Source: Haloglomus salinum (GTDB lineage: Archaea; Halobacteriota; Halobacteria; Halobacteriales; Haloarculaceae). Taken from it: a stretch of DNA of 64,000 bases. Below are positions 1 to 6,823 of this stretch, one piece after another. Every line of letters begins with the position of its first letter. Positions within the stretch are counted from its first letter, which is position 1. The DNA lies in NCBI RefSeq assembly GCF_024298825.1, contig NZ_CP101153.1, positions 248,001 through 312,000 of the forward strand. Reading direction: 5' to 3'. A model generated the notes under the pieces. That model saw nothing but the letters and a program-made list of their open reading frames with translations, was not told the DNA's origin and ran no database searches. A program made the translations under genes and the position numbers.

Positions 1-2
1 AC

Positions 3-911
3 GACTGCCGTGATGCCGACAATGGGCGGCCAACCCCGGTCGCGAAAGAGATCGTCGGTGCGCTCGATTCGTACACCGAGGTCTCACCCAGCGGAACGGG
101 GTATCACGTCATCCTGCAGGGGCGGCTTCCGAGCGACCGGAACCGTCGTGGGAAGGTCGAGATGTACGAGAAGAAGCGCTTCTTCACCGTGACCGGCGAC
201 CACGTCGAGGGGACGCCCAGGTCGGCGAAAGAGCGGCACGAGGAACTCGACGAGGTATACGATGAACACATCGGCGTGGAGACGACGGCAGGCGGGAACG
301 AGCACGCCTCTGGACAGTCGTCACAGTCTGCACTCTCGGATTCGGAACTCATCCGACGGGCGGGCGCCGCGAAGAACGGCGAGAAGTTCCAGCGACTCTG
401 GCAAGGACAGACGACTGGCTACGCGAGTCAGTCGGAGGCCGATATGGCGCTCTGCTGTCTGCTTGCCTTCTGGACCGGTGGCGATACGAAACGGATGGAC
501 TCGCTGTTTCGGGGCTCGGGGCTGATGCGAGACAAATGGGACGAACAGCACTACGCTGATGGCTCGACGTACGGTGAGGTGACCGTCAAGCGGGCTGTGG
601 ATGTGACGGACGAGTTCTACGAACCCGCGAGTGGGGACGGAGCTGCGTCTGCTGGTTCGCGACCGTCATCCCGTCCGGCCCAACAGCGCGGGCAGCGAGC
701 CTACGATGCGGAGCGGATTCGATTACTGGAACAGCGAGTGCAGGAACTGGAGGCGCTGCTCGGGCTGAAAGAGGAACGGATCCAGATGCTCGAAGCAGAG
801 ATGGAAGATGGTGAGCCCGCGATCTCGGAGCCGGCTGGCGATCAGGTGGTGGGGGAGTCCGATTCGGTCTCCCAGGACTCGAATTCGTTCCTGCGGCGGC
901 TCTTCGGATGA
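3..911 (+). CDS. Primase-polymerase-type replication protein, C-terminal part (start lies before the window)
   Basis: The reading frame is open from the first bases of the window, so the gene begins upstream. The opening residues (SYTEVSPSGTGYH, then EMYEKKRFFTVTGDH) match the conserved region of the bifunctional DNA primase-polymerase fold carried by haloarchaeal plasmids and proviruses, where SPSGTGxH lies in the nucleotidyl-transfer domain. A helical middle segment follows, with the alternation typical of the NrS-1-polymerase-like helix-bundle region. The last 70 residues are a predicted coiled coil (EQRVQELEALLGLKEERIQ) with an acidic tail. Its likely role is priming or copying of plasmid/provirus DNA. 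The family call is from motif recognition; the active-site aspartates lie outside the window. Confidence 0.7.
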   Translation, partial: DCRDADNGRPTPVAKEIVGALDSYTEVSPSGTGYHVILQGRLPSDRNRRGKVEMYEKKRFFTVTGDHVEGTPRSAKERHEELDEVYDEHIGVETTAGGNEHASGQSSQSALSDSELIRRAGAAKNGEKFQRLWQGQTTGYASQSEADMALCCLLAFWTGGDTKRMDSLFRGSGLMRDKWDEQHYADGSTYGEVTVKRAVDVTDEFYEPASGDGAASAGSRPSSRPAQQRGQRAYDAERIRLLEQRVQELEALLGLKEERIQMLEAEMEDGEPAISEPAGDQVVGESDSVSQDSNSFLRRLFG

Positions 912-956
912 CCAGCTCGGAGGTTGGCCTGAACGATATCGTCGGCGGTGATGGGC

Positions 957-1055
957 TAGTCGTTCGCCTGGTTGACTCGATCTTGGGCGTATTCGTCGAG
1001 GCCGTCGAACTGTCGGTCGGCTGTGTCGGTGAACTCCCAGTCCCACTCGTTACAG
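957..1055 (-). pseudogene. RelE/ParE-like toxin remnant
   Basis: Read on the minus strand this short stretch gives CNEWDWEFTDTADRQFDGLDEYAQDRV and then a stop. It resembles the N-terminal beta-strand and first helix of haloarchaeal RelE/ParE toxins. It lacks a start, because the 5' side abuts the palindromic repeat at 1050, and it lacks most of the toxin fold. The plus strand also has a 51-codon frame (908-1063) whose ATG overlaps the stop of the upstream gene, so the coding strand is not certain. I favour a toxin remnant because of its acidic, haloarchaeal-like composition. Confidence 0.35.
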
Positions 1056-1095
1056 AGATTTGAGGAGAACGCCCACGACTTCAGTCGTGGGATGA
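1050..1095 (-). repeat. Palindrome-associated element, subfamily B copy 1
   Basis: A perfect 20-base palindrome CCCACGACTTCAGTCGTGGG (1072-1091) is followed, on the minus strand, by CGTTCTCCTCAAATCTCTGTAA. The same palindrome plus tail recurs at 54917-54958. It looks like a non-coding derivative of an IS200/IS605-type end (the PATE concept described for haloarchaea) and lies between two truncated genes. Confidence 0.7.
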
Positions 1096-1116
1096 ATCTG
1101 GCAACTCCTCCACAAT

Positions 1117-1361
1117 TCACCGACCAGAAGATTCCGAGTATTCGCGACCGGCTCGCTCTACGCGTCTGCGATGTTCGACGTCGATGTCGGACTGACGAGC
1201 AGATTCGAGTTGTGAGTTGATGAGGCGGTTCTGTTGGTCACCCACTCGTCTGCATCGTGCGTTTTGATGAATTCGACCCACCGTTTGATACTGCTGATGC
1301 GCTGCTGACGATTCCGTTCGTGCTTCGCCTCGAGGTCCTCACGCCTGTTCGAGTCGCTCAT
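1117..1361 (-). pseudogene. Small helical partner of nucleotidyltransferase, frameshifted
   Basis: Starting at the ATG at 1361 the frame reads MSDSNRREDLEAKHERNRQQ, a highly charged helical protein often found directly downstream of nucleotidyltransferase-like genes in haloarchaea. After ...DADEWV the conserved continuation (DQQNRLINSQLESARQ and onward to a stop at 1117) is in another frame. A single missing G in the G-run at about 1240-1243 explains this. As sequenced the product runs on to 1158 with an altered tail. It overlaps the upstream gene by 23 bases, as expected for an operon. A base-calling error in the homopolymer is an alternative to real decay. Confidence 0.6.
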
Positions 1362-1706
1362 AGTCTCCCTCGACGCCGAGGTTCGTAACCCAACGTTCGA
1401 GCGCGGGGGTGCTAAGACTTCCCTCGAACAGCGAATAGAGGTGGAGGGCGTCCTCGAAGTCCTTCGGAGTACCCAGATACAGTTTGTAGGCAATCTGAAG
1501 TTCGAGGGGACCGATGGGGAGTTCCTCGTTGACGCTAGTGAGTTTCGCGGTGATTCGATTCTCGAGAGAGGCCCGGTCGTACTCGTCGCTGACGAATTTG
1601 GCTTCGAGATGCGGAACCATCTCTCCGTCGCGGGCGACCCAGATATTGTCTTCGAGCATCTCCGCCATGGAGTCGAGGGGCATGGCTGGCCCCCACAATC
1701 TTAATT
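1339..1706 (-). pseudogene. Nucleotidyltransferase-like protein, N-terminus removed by IS insertion
   Basis: About 120 residues are readable, including LPIGPLELQIAYKLYLGT and a C-terminal helical part. They resemble the C-terminal half of haloarchaeal DUF6036/MNT-type nucleotidyltransferase-like proteins. The expected N-terminal half, with the GG/GS and DxD motifs of the catalytic centre, is absent: the coding homology stops where the left end of the TnpB element begins (1701-1706). No remaining half is visible on the far side of the element, so the insertion was accompanied or followed by deletion. It was probably a two-gene toxin-antitoxin-like module with the overlapping downstream gene; that role is inferred. 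Confidence 0.55.
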
Positions 1707-1765
1707 CAAGCAGGGAATCCCGCCCTTTAGGGCGGCAGGGAATGCGACACGATACTGGCCAACCA

Positions 1766-1903
1766 CTACTCGGTGGCCGGGTCGGAATCCAACTCCCGTT
1801 GCGCGTGGAGTAGCATTCCCTTCCACGTTAGCCCGTGGTGCTTCTTCGTCTCTTTAAGCGACTCGTACTGCTCCTCGTCTATCTCGAAGTTGATGTGTGG
1901 CAT
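1766..1903 (-). CDS. 45-residue protein divergent to tnpB
   Basis: The minus strand has an ATG at 1903 and 45 codons to TAG at 1766. The product begins MPHINFEIDEEQYESLKE, contains a basic KKHHGLTWKGML helix and ends in an acidic tail (SDPATE). The beta-strand then two helices pattern suggests a ribbon-helix-helix-like fold. It lies inside the element, head to head with tnpB (55 bases apart), so it could repress the shared promoter region; that is inference. Codon use is haloarchaeal and the opposite strand has no convincing frame. Confidence 0.65.
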   Translation of the reverse strand: MPHINFEIDEEQYESLKETKKHHGLTWKGMLLHAQRELDSDPATE

Positions 1904-1957
1904 ACTGCATTCTTACCTTCCGCCACACTTAACTTTGTCTACGCTCTATCTACGGGT

Positions 1958-3193
1958 GTGTCCGAGACGGTGACGAAGACGCTACAGGCCACGCTCGCAA
2001 CGCCCACCACGGGCAAAGAGCAACGCCTACAGCGGCTCTTGGACACCTACCGCGACGCACTCCACGAAGCCTTCGACAACAGGGCAGACACGATGTCTGC
2101 CGTTAACGACGTTGTGACGCCCTACGAACTGCCATATCAGGCCAAAGACGCGCTCAAGTCCTACGTCCCGAAACTCCGAGACACGTACAACGCCGAGGAG
2201 TTAGACGACGAGCATCCGCTTCGACTCGTCAATCGGGCCGCGAAATTCGACTACTCGGAGGAACGCGAACACGGCTTCGTATGGCAAGTCCCGCAACCCG
2301 GTCGCGGGACGAACTTCTGGATTCCACTCCGTATCAACCCGGAACATGAATCTCTGTGGTTCGACCTACTCTCCGAAGACGCGGAGGCGGGCGAGTTGCG
2401 CCTACAGCGACACCGCACGTCGTGGAGGTTGCACGTCACCGTCGAATACCTGGTCGAAGAACCGACCGAATCGGACGACCCGACGCACATCGGTTTCGAC
2501 GTAGGCGAGAGCGCGTTGATAACGGGCTGTGCCCTCAAACGCGACGTACCACGGAAGCCGATGCTCGTCAACGGCAGTCGAGCGCGACACCTCCGCAAAG
2601 AGATGTTCACCACACTCCGCCGTCTCCAACAGCGGGACGCCGCCGAATGGCGGGTGGACGAAAGATTCGACCACTACCAGAATGCCTTGACGGATATTGT
2701 CGAGAAAGCGTCTCGGCAGGCCGTCGAATACGCCCAGCAGTTCGAGAATCCGGTTATCGTTCTCGAAGACCTCTCGTACATCCGGGAACGACTGGACTAC
2801 GGGAAGTGGATGAACCGACGACTCCACTCTTGGGCGTTCGCCCGGATACAGGGCAGAATCGAAGACAAGGCAACCGAGGCGGGGATTCAAGTCGAGTACG
2901 TCAACGCGGCGTACACCTCGCAGACGTGCCACGCCTGCAAGCGTCTCGGTCGTCGGGGTCAGCAAGCGGAGTTCGTGTGTCCACACGACGACTGCCACGT
3001 AACGGAGTTCCAAGCAGATATTAACGCGGCGGCGAACATCGCCGGTCGCGTAGACCCGTGGGGAGAGAGCGTTCCTTGGAAACCGGAACGCGATGACTCG
3101 CCACAGGACGGGAGCGGTCGTGACACCGCCACAGTCCACCGGGAGACGAGCGAGACACCCTCGCAGATGACGCTCTCGGCCTACTCGGACTGA
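1958..3193 (+). CDS. tnpB: TnpB, RNA-guided endonuclease of IS200/IS605 family (copy 1)
   Basis: TnpB proteins are RuvC-type nucleases guided by an RNA made from the element's right end; they help retain the element and are the ancestors of Cas12. With the GTG start at 1958 (VSETVTKTLQATL aligns with the start of copy 2) the product has 411 residues. The three RuvC residues are in place: D181 (GFDVGE), E270 (IVLEDLS) and D354 (ADINAA). The zinc ribbon has C324/C327 and C341/C346. An ATG 41 codons upstream exists but reads across the left-end region, so GTG is preferred. It is closely related to copy 2 (about 420 residues) and distinct from copy 3. Confidence 0.9.
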   Translation: MSETVTKTLQATLATPTTGKEQRLQRLLDTYRDALHEAFDNRADTMSAVNDVVTPYELPYQAKDALKSYVPKLRDTYNAEELDDEHPLRLVNRAAKFDYSEEREHGFVWQVPQPGRGTNFWIPLRINPEHESLWFDLLSEDAEAGELRLQRHRTSWRLHVTVEYLVEEPTESDDPTHIGFDVGESALITGCALKRDVPRKPMLVNGSRARHLRKEMFTTLRRLQQRDAAEWRVDERFDHYQNALTDIVEKASRQAVEYAQQFENPVIVLEDLSYIRERLDYGKWMNRRLHSWAFARIQGRIEDKATEAGIQVEYVNAAYTSQTCHACKRLGRRGQQAEFVCPHDDCHVTEFQADINAAANIAGRVDPWGESVPWKPERDDSPQDGSGRDTATVHRETSETPSQMTLSAYSD

Positions 3194-3194
3194 A

Positions 3195-3256
3195 ACCTGC
3201 CAAACCGGATTCCCCTCGTAGGGGAAGCCCCGCCGTTTATCGCGGGGAGGATGTCA
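3195..3256 (+). ncRNA. Predicted 3' part of the TnpB guide RNA (omega/reRNA), copy 1
   Basis: Just after tnpB there is a hairpin (GCCCCGCCGTTTATCGCGGG region) followed by GGAGGATGTCA. In studied IS200/IS605 elements the right end is transcribed as the scaffold of the TnpB guide RNA and the bases just beyond the boundary act as guide. By that logic the guide would start CCGTGGTAGCTGAGTCGC. The structure is visible; transcription is inferred. Confidence 0.45.
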
Positions 3257-3349
3257 CCCGTGGTAGCTGAGTCGCCTCTGAGCGTGTCGTCGTCGGTCGC
3301 TCGCCCACAGCCTTTCCCGTCTGACGACCCAATGTTGTATCACTCTCAC

Positions 3350-3787
3350 ATGTGTCCTGCAGACATCTCCGAGCAACAGCATGCGGAGGCCCAGGGTTCC
3401 CCACCGATCCAGTGTGATGCCTGCGAGGCTGCCCTCCAATCGGCCACCAGTCAGACGGTATCCTTCCTGCTTCTCGATCAGTTGACGGTCCCGGTCGTGG
3501 GGTGTGAGGCCCATCTCGAACGGTTCGCTACCGCCTGCGGGTTCACAACGGACGGGACGGCCTCGCTCATCGAGCACCGGCCAGCCGGCGGAATCTCGTG
3601 TCCCAGCTGCCAGCTCACGCTCACCAACCCACAACAGCCACTGATTCCCGTCCAGGACGGGGCCGTCGCACCCCTCGCCTGTGCGGAGCACCAGACGGAG
3701 CTCATCGGCCGGTTCCACACTGGCCTCGACACCGCACAGCAGCTCACGGCGTCGCTCGACACGGTCGAGTCAGCTACCCACGACTGA
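3350..3787 (+). CDS. Haloarchaeal cysteine-rich (zinc finger-like) protein
   Basis: From the ATG at 3350 the 145-residue product starts MCPADISEQQHAEAQG and has three Cys pairs with spaced His: CDAC near residue 23, C-E-x-H near 54, CPSC near 88 and C-A-E-H near 117. This looks like a duplicated zinc-binding unit. It is a family I associate with haloarchaeal plasmids and integrated elements; no function is known to me. Alternative in-frame ATGs at 3332 and 3251 exist, but 3251 lies in the right end of the upstream IS element. The last codons and the stop (HD then TGA) are supplied by the palindrome at 3777, so the natural C-terminus may have been replaced. Confidence 0.6.
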   Translation: MCPADISEQQHAEAQGSPPIQCDACEAALQSATSQTVSFLLLDQLTVPVVGCEAHLERFATACGFTTDGTASLIEHRPAGGISCPSCQLTLTNPQQPLIPVQDGAVAPLACAEHQTELIGRFHTGLDTAQQLTASLDTVESATHD

Positions 3788-3818
3788 AGTCGTGGGCTCC
3801 CGCCTTGAGAGTCTGTGA
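3777..3818 (+). repeat. Palindrome-associated element, subfamily A copy 1
   Basis: The palindrome CCCACGACTGAAGTCGTGGG (3777-3796) is followed by CTCCCGCCTTGAGAGTCTGTGA. Palindrome and tail match the reverse complements of the copies at 9833-9876 and 34256-34297. It overlaps the stop codon of the upstream gene. Confidence 0.7.
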
Positions 3819-3917
3819 GAAGCAGCGAATCCGGTCCGTTCTCGCTTTCCGGTGCAGATGGTAGTCACGGAATCCCGGCGACCAAACACTCAAGAACGGA
3901 GTTGTCCAAGAACAGAT

Positions 3918-4163
3918 ATGGCGACCCTCGAGATCGACGAGGAGGTGTACGAGGCGCTCAAGCTTCCCGAGGGGGAGCGCTCCGATGTGATGAAGCTGGA
4001 GCTGGCGGTGTCGCTGTACGCGCGGGACATCCTCTCGTTCGGGAAGGCACGGGCCCTGGCCGGACTGTCGAACCAGGAGTTCCAGCGGCTGCTCGGCGAG
4101 CGCGAGATCCCGCGCCACTACGGCGAGGAGGAACCCGCCGAGGATATCGAGTATGCCGGATGA
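3918..4163 (+). CDS. UPF0175-family antitoxin
   Basis: This 81-residue protein starts MATLEIDEEVYEALKL and has the ARALAGLSNQEFQRLLGERE helix-turn-helix-like core of the UPF0175 family. Those proteins are partners of PIN-domain (DUF3368) toxins and are thought to bind both toxin and operator DNA. The ATG at 3918 is chosen because it gives the conserved N-terminus; the frame is open 22 codons further up but without homology. The gene overlaps the PIN gene by 11 bases, so the two are surely co-translated. Confidence 0.8.
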   Translation: MATLEIDEEVYEALKLPEGERSDVMKLELAVSLYARDILSFGKARALAGLSNQEFQRLLGEREIPRHYGEEEPAEDIEYAG

Positions 4164-4503
4164 TCGGCTCGTGGTCGCCGATACCTCGCCGCTTCTGAAC
4201 CTCGCCCTCATCGATCGCCTCGATCTTCTCGAGACACAGTTTTCCGGTGTTACCGTCCCCGAACAGGTCTGGACGGAGCTTTCGGAAGGCGATGAGGGAT
4301 TGGCCAGACTTCGAGAGTTGCGTGAGTCCGGATTCCTGACTCTGGTCCCGGTTGACCGGTCCGACTTCTTCATCGAGATCGTCACCGAACTCGACCTCGG
4401 GGAAACAGCCGCGATCTGCCATGCTGTCGAGGAAGGGGCGGACCTGCTCTTGATCGACGAGCGAGACGGTCGCCGTGTTGCACGACGACATGAGTATACC
4501 TGA
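4153..4503 (+). CDS. PIN-domain (DUF3368) toxin, C-terminus clipped
   Basis: DUF3368 PIN proteins are Mg-dependent ribonuclease toxins. The acidic residues are visible: D10 in VVADTSPLLNL, E42 in QVWTELSEGD, the LGETAAICHA helix, and D98/D102 in LLIDERDGRR. The frame then ends abruptly (VARRHEYT, stop), about 30-45 residues short of the usual end. Immediately downstream lies an orphan IS right end (4511-4550). The four catalytic carboxylates survive, but the terminal strand and helix of the fold are missing, so activity is doubtful. It is co-transcribed with the UPF0175 antitoxin. Confidence 0.75.
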   Translation: MPDDRLVVADTSPLLNLALIDRLDLLETQFSGVTVPEQVWTELSEGDEGLARLRELRESGFLTLVPVDRSDFFIEIVTELDLGETAAICHAVEEGADLLLIDERDGRRVARRHEYT

Positions 4504-4510
4504 CGGATAG

Positions 4511-4550
4511 CACACGGGAGCCCGCCTCTTCAGGGGTGCGGGGATGTCAA
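4511..4550 (+). repeat. Orphan right end of an IS1341-type element
   Basis: The stretch has the layout of the TnpB-element right ends: a GGGAGCCCGCC arm, a CTTCAGGGGTGCGGG arm, then GGGGATGTCA. No tnpB lies to its left; the truncated PIN toxin does. This is the scar of a lost element or of recombination between elements. Confidence 0.55.
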
Positions 4551-4667
4551 CCGGCATCGGCGGAGAGCACCGGTGAGCCGGAAACCGGAGGAACACCTGT
4601 GGGGTCTCCAGCAGGTCCAGCCCGCTCCCTTCGGGCGGCTCGCGTACGAGTACAGCCCCGGTGCGGG

Positions 4668-4778
4668 TCAGTCGGCGAGTTCGTCGAGGATATCCCGTTG
4701 TGCAGCGATGATCCGGTCGATTCGCGCCCGGTACTCCTCATCGACGTCGGGGGCGGGGTCGGATGCGGGCTCGCTCAT
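4668..4778 (-). CDS. 36-residue acidic protein of unknown function
   Basis: The minus strand has an ATG at 4778 and 36 codons to TGA at 4668: MSEPASDPAPDVDEEYRARI and then a helix ending ILDELAD. The composition is typical of haloarchaea. It lies 26 bases downstream of the Doc-like toxin on the same strand and so may be its partner. Classical Doc antitoxins precede the toxin, so this assignment is a guess. Confidence 0.4.
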   Translation of the reverse strand: MSEPASDPAPDVDEEYRARIDRIIAAQRDILDELAD

Positions 4779-4803
4779 ACAACCACATTCGACTGTAGCA
4801 TAG

Positions 4804-5202
4804 TTAATCCTCCGGCAGCCTGGAAGTGTCGATCTCGCCCGTTTCCAGCCACGTCGCCAGCTCTTCCACGCTGAAGAGCCCGCTTCGTCGGACGACCGTC
4901 GCCGTCTCGTCTCCCAGGTGATCCGTATCGATTCCGTGGCGGGACAGGTACTCCACTGCCACGGTCCATGCCGTCCGCTTGTTGCCGTCCTCGAACAGAT
5001 GGAGACTGATCAGTTCCCAGCGCAGGGCAGCGGCACGGTAGTGGGGGTTCTCGTACTCCCGGGCCGGCGCCAGGACCTCGCGTTCGAGTTTCAGTCGCGG
5101 AGCAGCCTTCATCAGTCCGCGATGCTTCAGGTCGTACGCTTCCTCGAGCTGCTCGTGCACGGCGAGAATCTCGTCCGGCGTGGGGAGCCCGTCATCCTCC
5201 AT
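4804..5202 (-). CDS. Doc/Fic-family toxin
   Basis: Death-on-curing proteins are Fic-fold kinases or AMP-transferases that inactivate translation factors. The signature HLFEDGNKRT (H68 to R76) is the Doc variant of the Fic motif, with His as catalytic base and Asn/Lys in the anion hole. The preceding helix ALRWELISL and the N-terminal LPTPDEILAVHEQ are typical of the family. The ATG at 5202 gives 132 residues, close to the family norm of about 125-150. An in-frame ATG at 5292 adds a low-complexity leader and is less likely. No antitoxin with the inhibitory helix is visible upstream; a 36-residue gene lies downstream. Confidence 0.75.
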   Translation of the reverse strand: MEDDGLPTPDEILAVHEQLEEAYDLKHRGLMKAAPRLKLEREVLAPAREYENPHYRAAALRWELISLHLFEDGNKRTAWTVAVEYLSRHGIDTDHLGDETATVVRRSGLFSVEELATWLETGEIDTSRLPED

Positions 5203-5302
5203 ACGGGTACAGTACCGCTGGTGGGCCCGTTCCACATCGGCGTTGTGGTTCCGTCGGTTGCTGCAGGGGTGGCGAATCTCTGGTGGAGGCACTCTATCGT
5301 AG

Positions 5303-5715
5303 TCAATCCAGCTCTGTGCTTCGGGTGGTTTTCTGCAACGCGTCGATGCCCTCTCGTAGCGACATCCGTGGCTCGTACCCTAGGCGCTCGCGAGCTTTCG
5401 AGATGTCCGCGACGCTGTGGTCGATGTCGGCCGTTCGCGGTTCGGTATGGACGATTTTCGACTCGGTGGTCGTGGCCTGCTGGATGGTCTCGGCGAGGTC
5501 GAGGACGGAGGTTTCCGTGCCCGTGCCGATGTTGTACCCCTCGCCGACGGCGTCGGTGGTGGCGGCCAGGAGGTTGGCCTGGACGACATCGTCGATGTGG
5601 ACGAAGTCGCGGGTCTGCGAGCCGTCGCCATCGACGGTGAGCGGTTCGTCGTTCCGGGCCTGTTCGAGGAAGATGGGGATGACGCCCGCGTACGCGCTGT
5701 CGGTCTGTCGGGGGG
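5303..5715 (-). pseudogene. NAD-dependent sugar epimerase (GalE-like), C-terminal fragment
   Basis: Minus-strand residues from PRQTDSAYAGVIPIFLEQ through DGSQTRDFVHIDDVVQA and YNIGTGTETSVLDLAE to the C-terminus match the substrate-binding half of UDP-sugar 4-epimerases / dehydratases of the SDR family. The N-terminal Rossmann half (GxxGxxG, YxxxK) is missing. Homology stops at about 5713, where the plus strand abruptly begins to encode a VirB4-type ATPase. The long open frame to the right of 5713 is the non-coding strand of that ATPase. The fragment cannot make an active enzyme and marks a recombination junction. Confidence 0.75.
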
Positions 5716-6603
5716 CGACGACCTGGACCCGCTTGCCGCCCAGCAGACGCGGGCGATGGGCTTCTTCGAGGCGTTCTTCGAGTCGGTTGCGAACAGCCCG
5801 CTCGGGCAGCGCTCGCAGACGCTCCGGCGTGCCGTGCAGGAAGCGTACGACCAGCAGGGGATCACCCGCGACCCGGCGCCCCACGACAGGGACTCGCCGA
5901 CGATTCGGGACGTGGTCTCGGTGCTTGAGGCGATGCACGAGTCGCCTGCCGAGTACGGCTACGTGTCCCCCGGCGAGCGGGACCGGGTGGCCGCGCAGGC
6001 CGAATCACTCCTGACGGATCTGCGACCCTCCTTCCGCGAGGGTGGTGACCTGGCGAATCTCGCGAAGCCCACCGATTTCGACATCGAGTCGGATGTCGTG
6101 TACCTGGACCTGCATCAGCAGGAGGGCGTTCGCGGCGGGACCGAGACGTCGCTCATGATGCAGGTGTTGTTCCACTCGGTGTATGAGTGGGCCAAAGAGA
6201 CGGACAGTCAGGTGGTGCTCGCCATCGACGAGGCCCACTACCTGATGAACGCGGAATCCGCGTCACTGGCGTTCCTCGAGACGGCGGTCCGGCACAGCCG
6301 GCACTACAATCTGTCGATCCAGTTCATCACCCAGACCGGCGAGGAATTCTCGTTGAGCCCGAGACTCGGACTATCGCGAACCTGTGTTCGATCAAGCAGT
6401 TGCATCGCGTGGAGCAGGGTGACGATACGCTGGCCGAGTGGTTCGGGCTGAGCGACCGGGAGATCGCCTACGTCCGGACGGCGAAGGCTGGTGAGGACGA
6501 CGCTGGCTTTTCGGAGGCGTTACTCGGTGTCGATGAAGAGGGCTGGTTCCCGCTTCGGATCCGTGCGAGTCCGGTCGAGCAGGAGGTGATCGATGGGGGG
6601 TGA
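5716..6603 (+). pseudogene. VirB4/HerA-type conjugation ATPase, truncated and frameshifted
   Basis: The plus strand from about 5715 (DDLDPLAAQQTRAMGFFEAF) encodes the C-terminal part of a VirB4-like P-loop ATPase of haloarchaeal conjugative plasmids. The Walker B strand is visible (VVLAIDEAHYLM), as is a sensor strand (LSIQFITQT). The N-terminal half with Walker A is missing. At about 6359-6363 the frame breaks: the sequence passes from EEFSL into a second frame reading PETRTIANLCSIKQLHRVEQ through EVIDGG. One missing G after AGCCCG accounts for it. This is a relic of a conjugative element. Confidence 0.75.
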
Positions 6604-6792
6604 GCCCCGTCACCAGTCGACGGCGACGGTGAGTCAGCTGGTGGCAGACGACTGAGCGGCCCTCACTCCCTCGTCATCGCGACTGGTTCGTCGCCGCGCG
6701 GAACGCTGATCGGTGCGGTGTGAGTCTATTCCTGCGATTCAGGGCCTCTCATTCCAGTATTTTACACTGTAGCCCCTCAAGCCGCCAGTTAG

Positions 6793-6799
6793 TTTATTA
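6793..6799 (+). promoter_or_regulatory. TATA-box-like element upstream of the Orc1-like/nuclease gene
   Basis: TTTATTA is centred 28 bases before the ATG at 6824. That spacing is typical of leaderless haloarchaeal transcripts and supports this start codon. Confidence 0.45.
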
Positions 6800-6823
6800 C
6801 TCATCAGGCGACCAGCCGGTCAC

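Larger units (their letters stand above)
1706..3256 (+). mobile_element. IS1341-type element (IS200/IS605 family, tnpB only)
   Basis: The left end is a hairpin (CCCGCCCTTTAGGGCGGCAGGG region, 1716-1740) preceded by TTAAT at 1701-1705. The right end is a second hairpin at 3207-3250 ending in GGAGGATGTCA. It carries tnpB and an oppositely oriented 45-residue gene, and no tnpA, so movement would need a Y1 transposase supplied in trans (one is present at 34462). Boundaries are estimated from comparison with the elements at 34324 and 53069. Confidence 0.7.

Noticed and set aside
908-1063. 51-codon plus-strand frame overlapping the primase stop
   Set aside because: It ends inside the palindromic element. 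The opposite strand gives a better match to RelE/ParE toxins, though the choice is not certain.
6604-6823. Possible replication origin next to the Orc1-like gene
   Set aside because: I looked for origin-recognition-box-like inverted repeats and saw none that are convincing; only a TATA-like element is visible.
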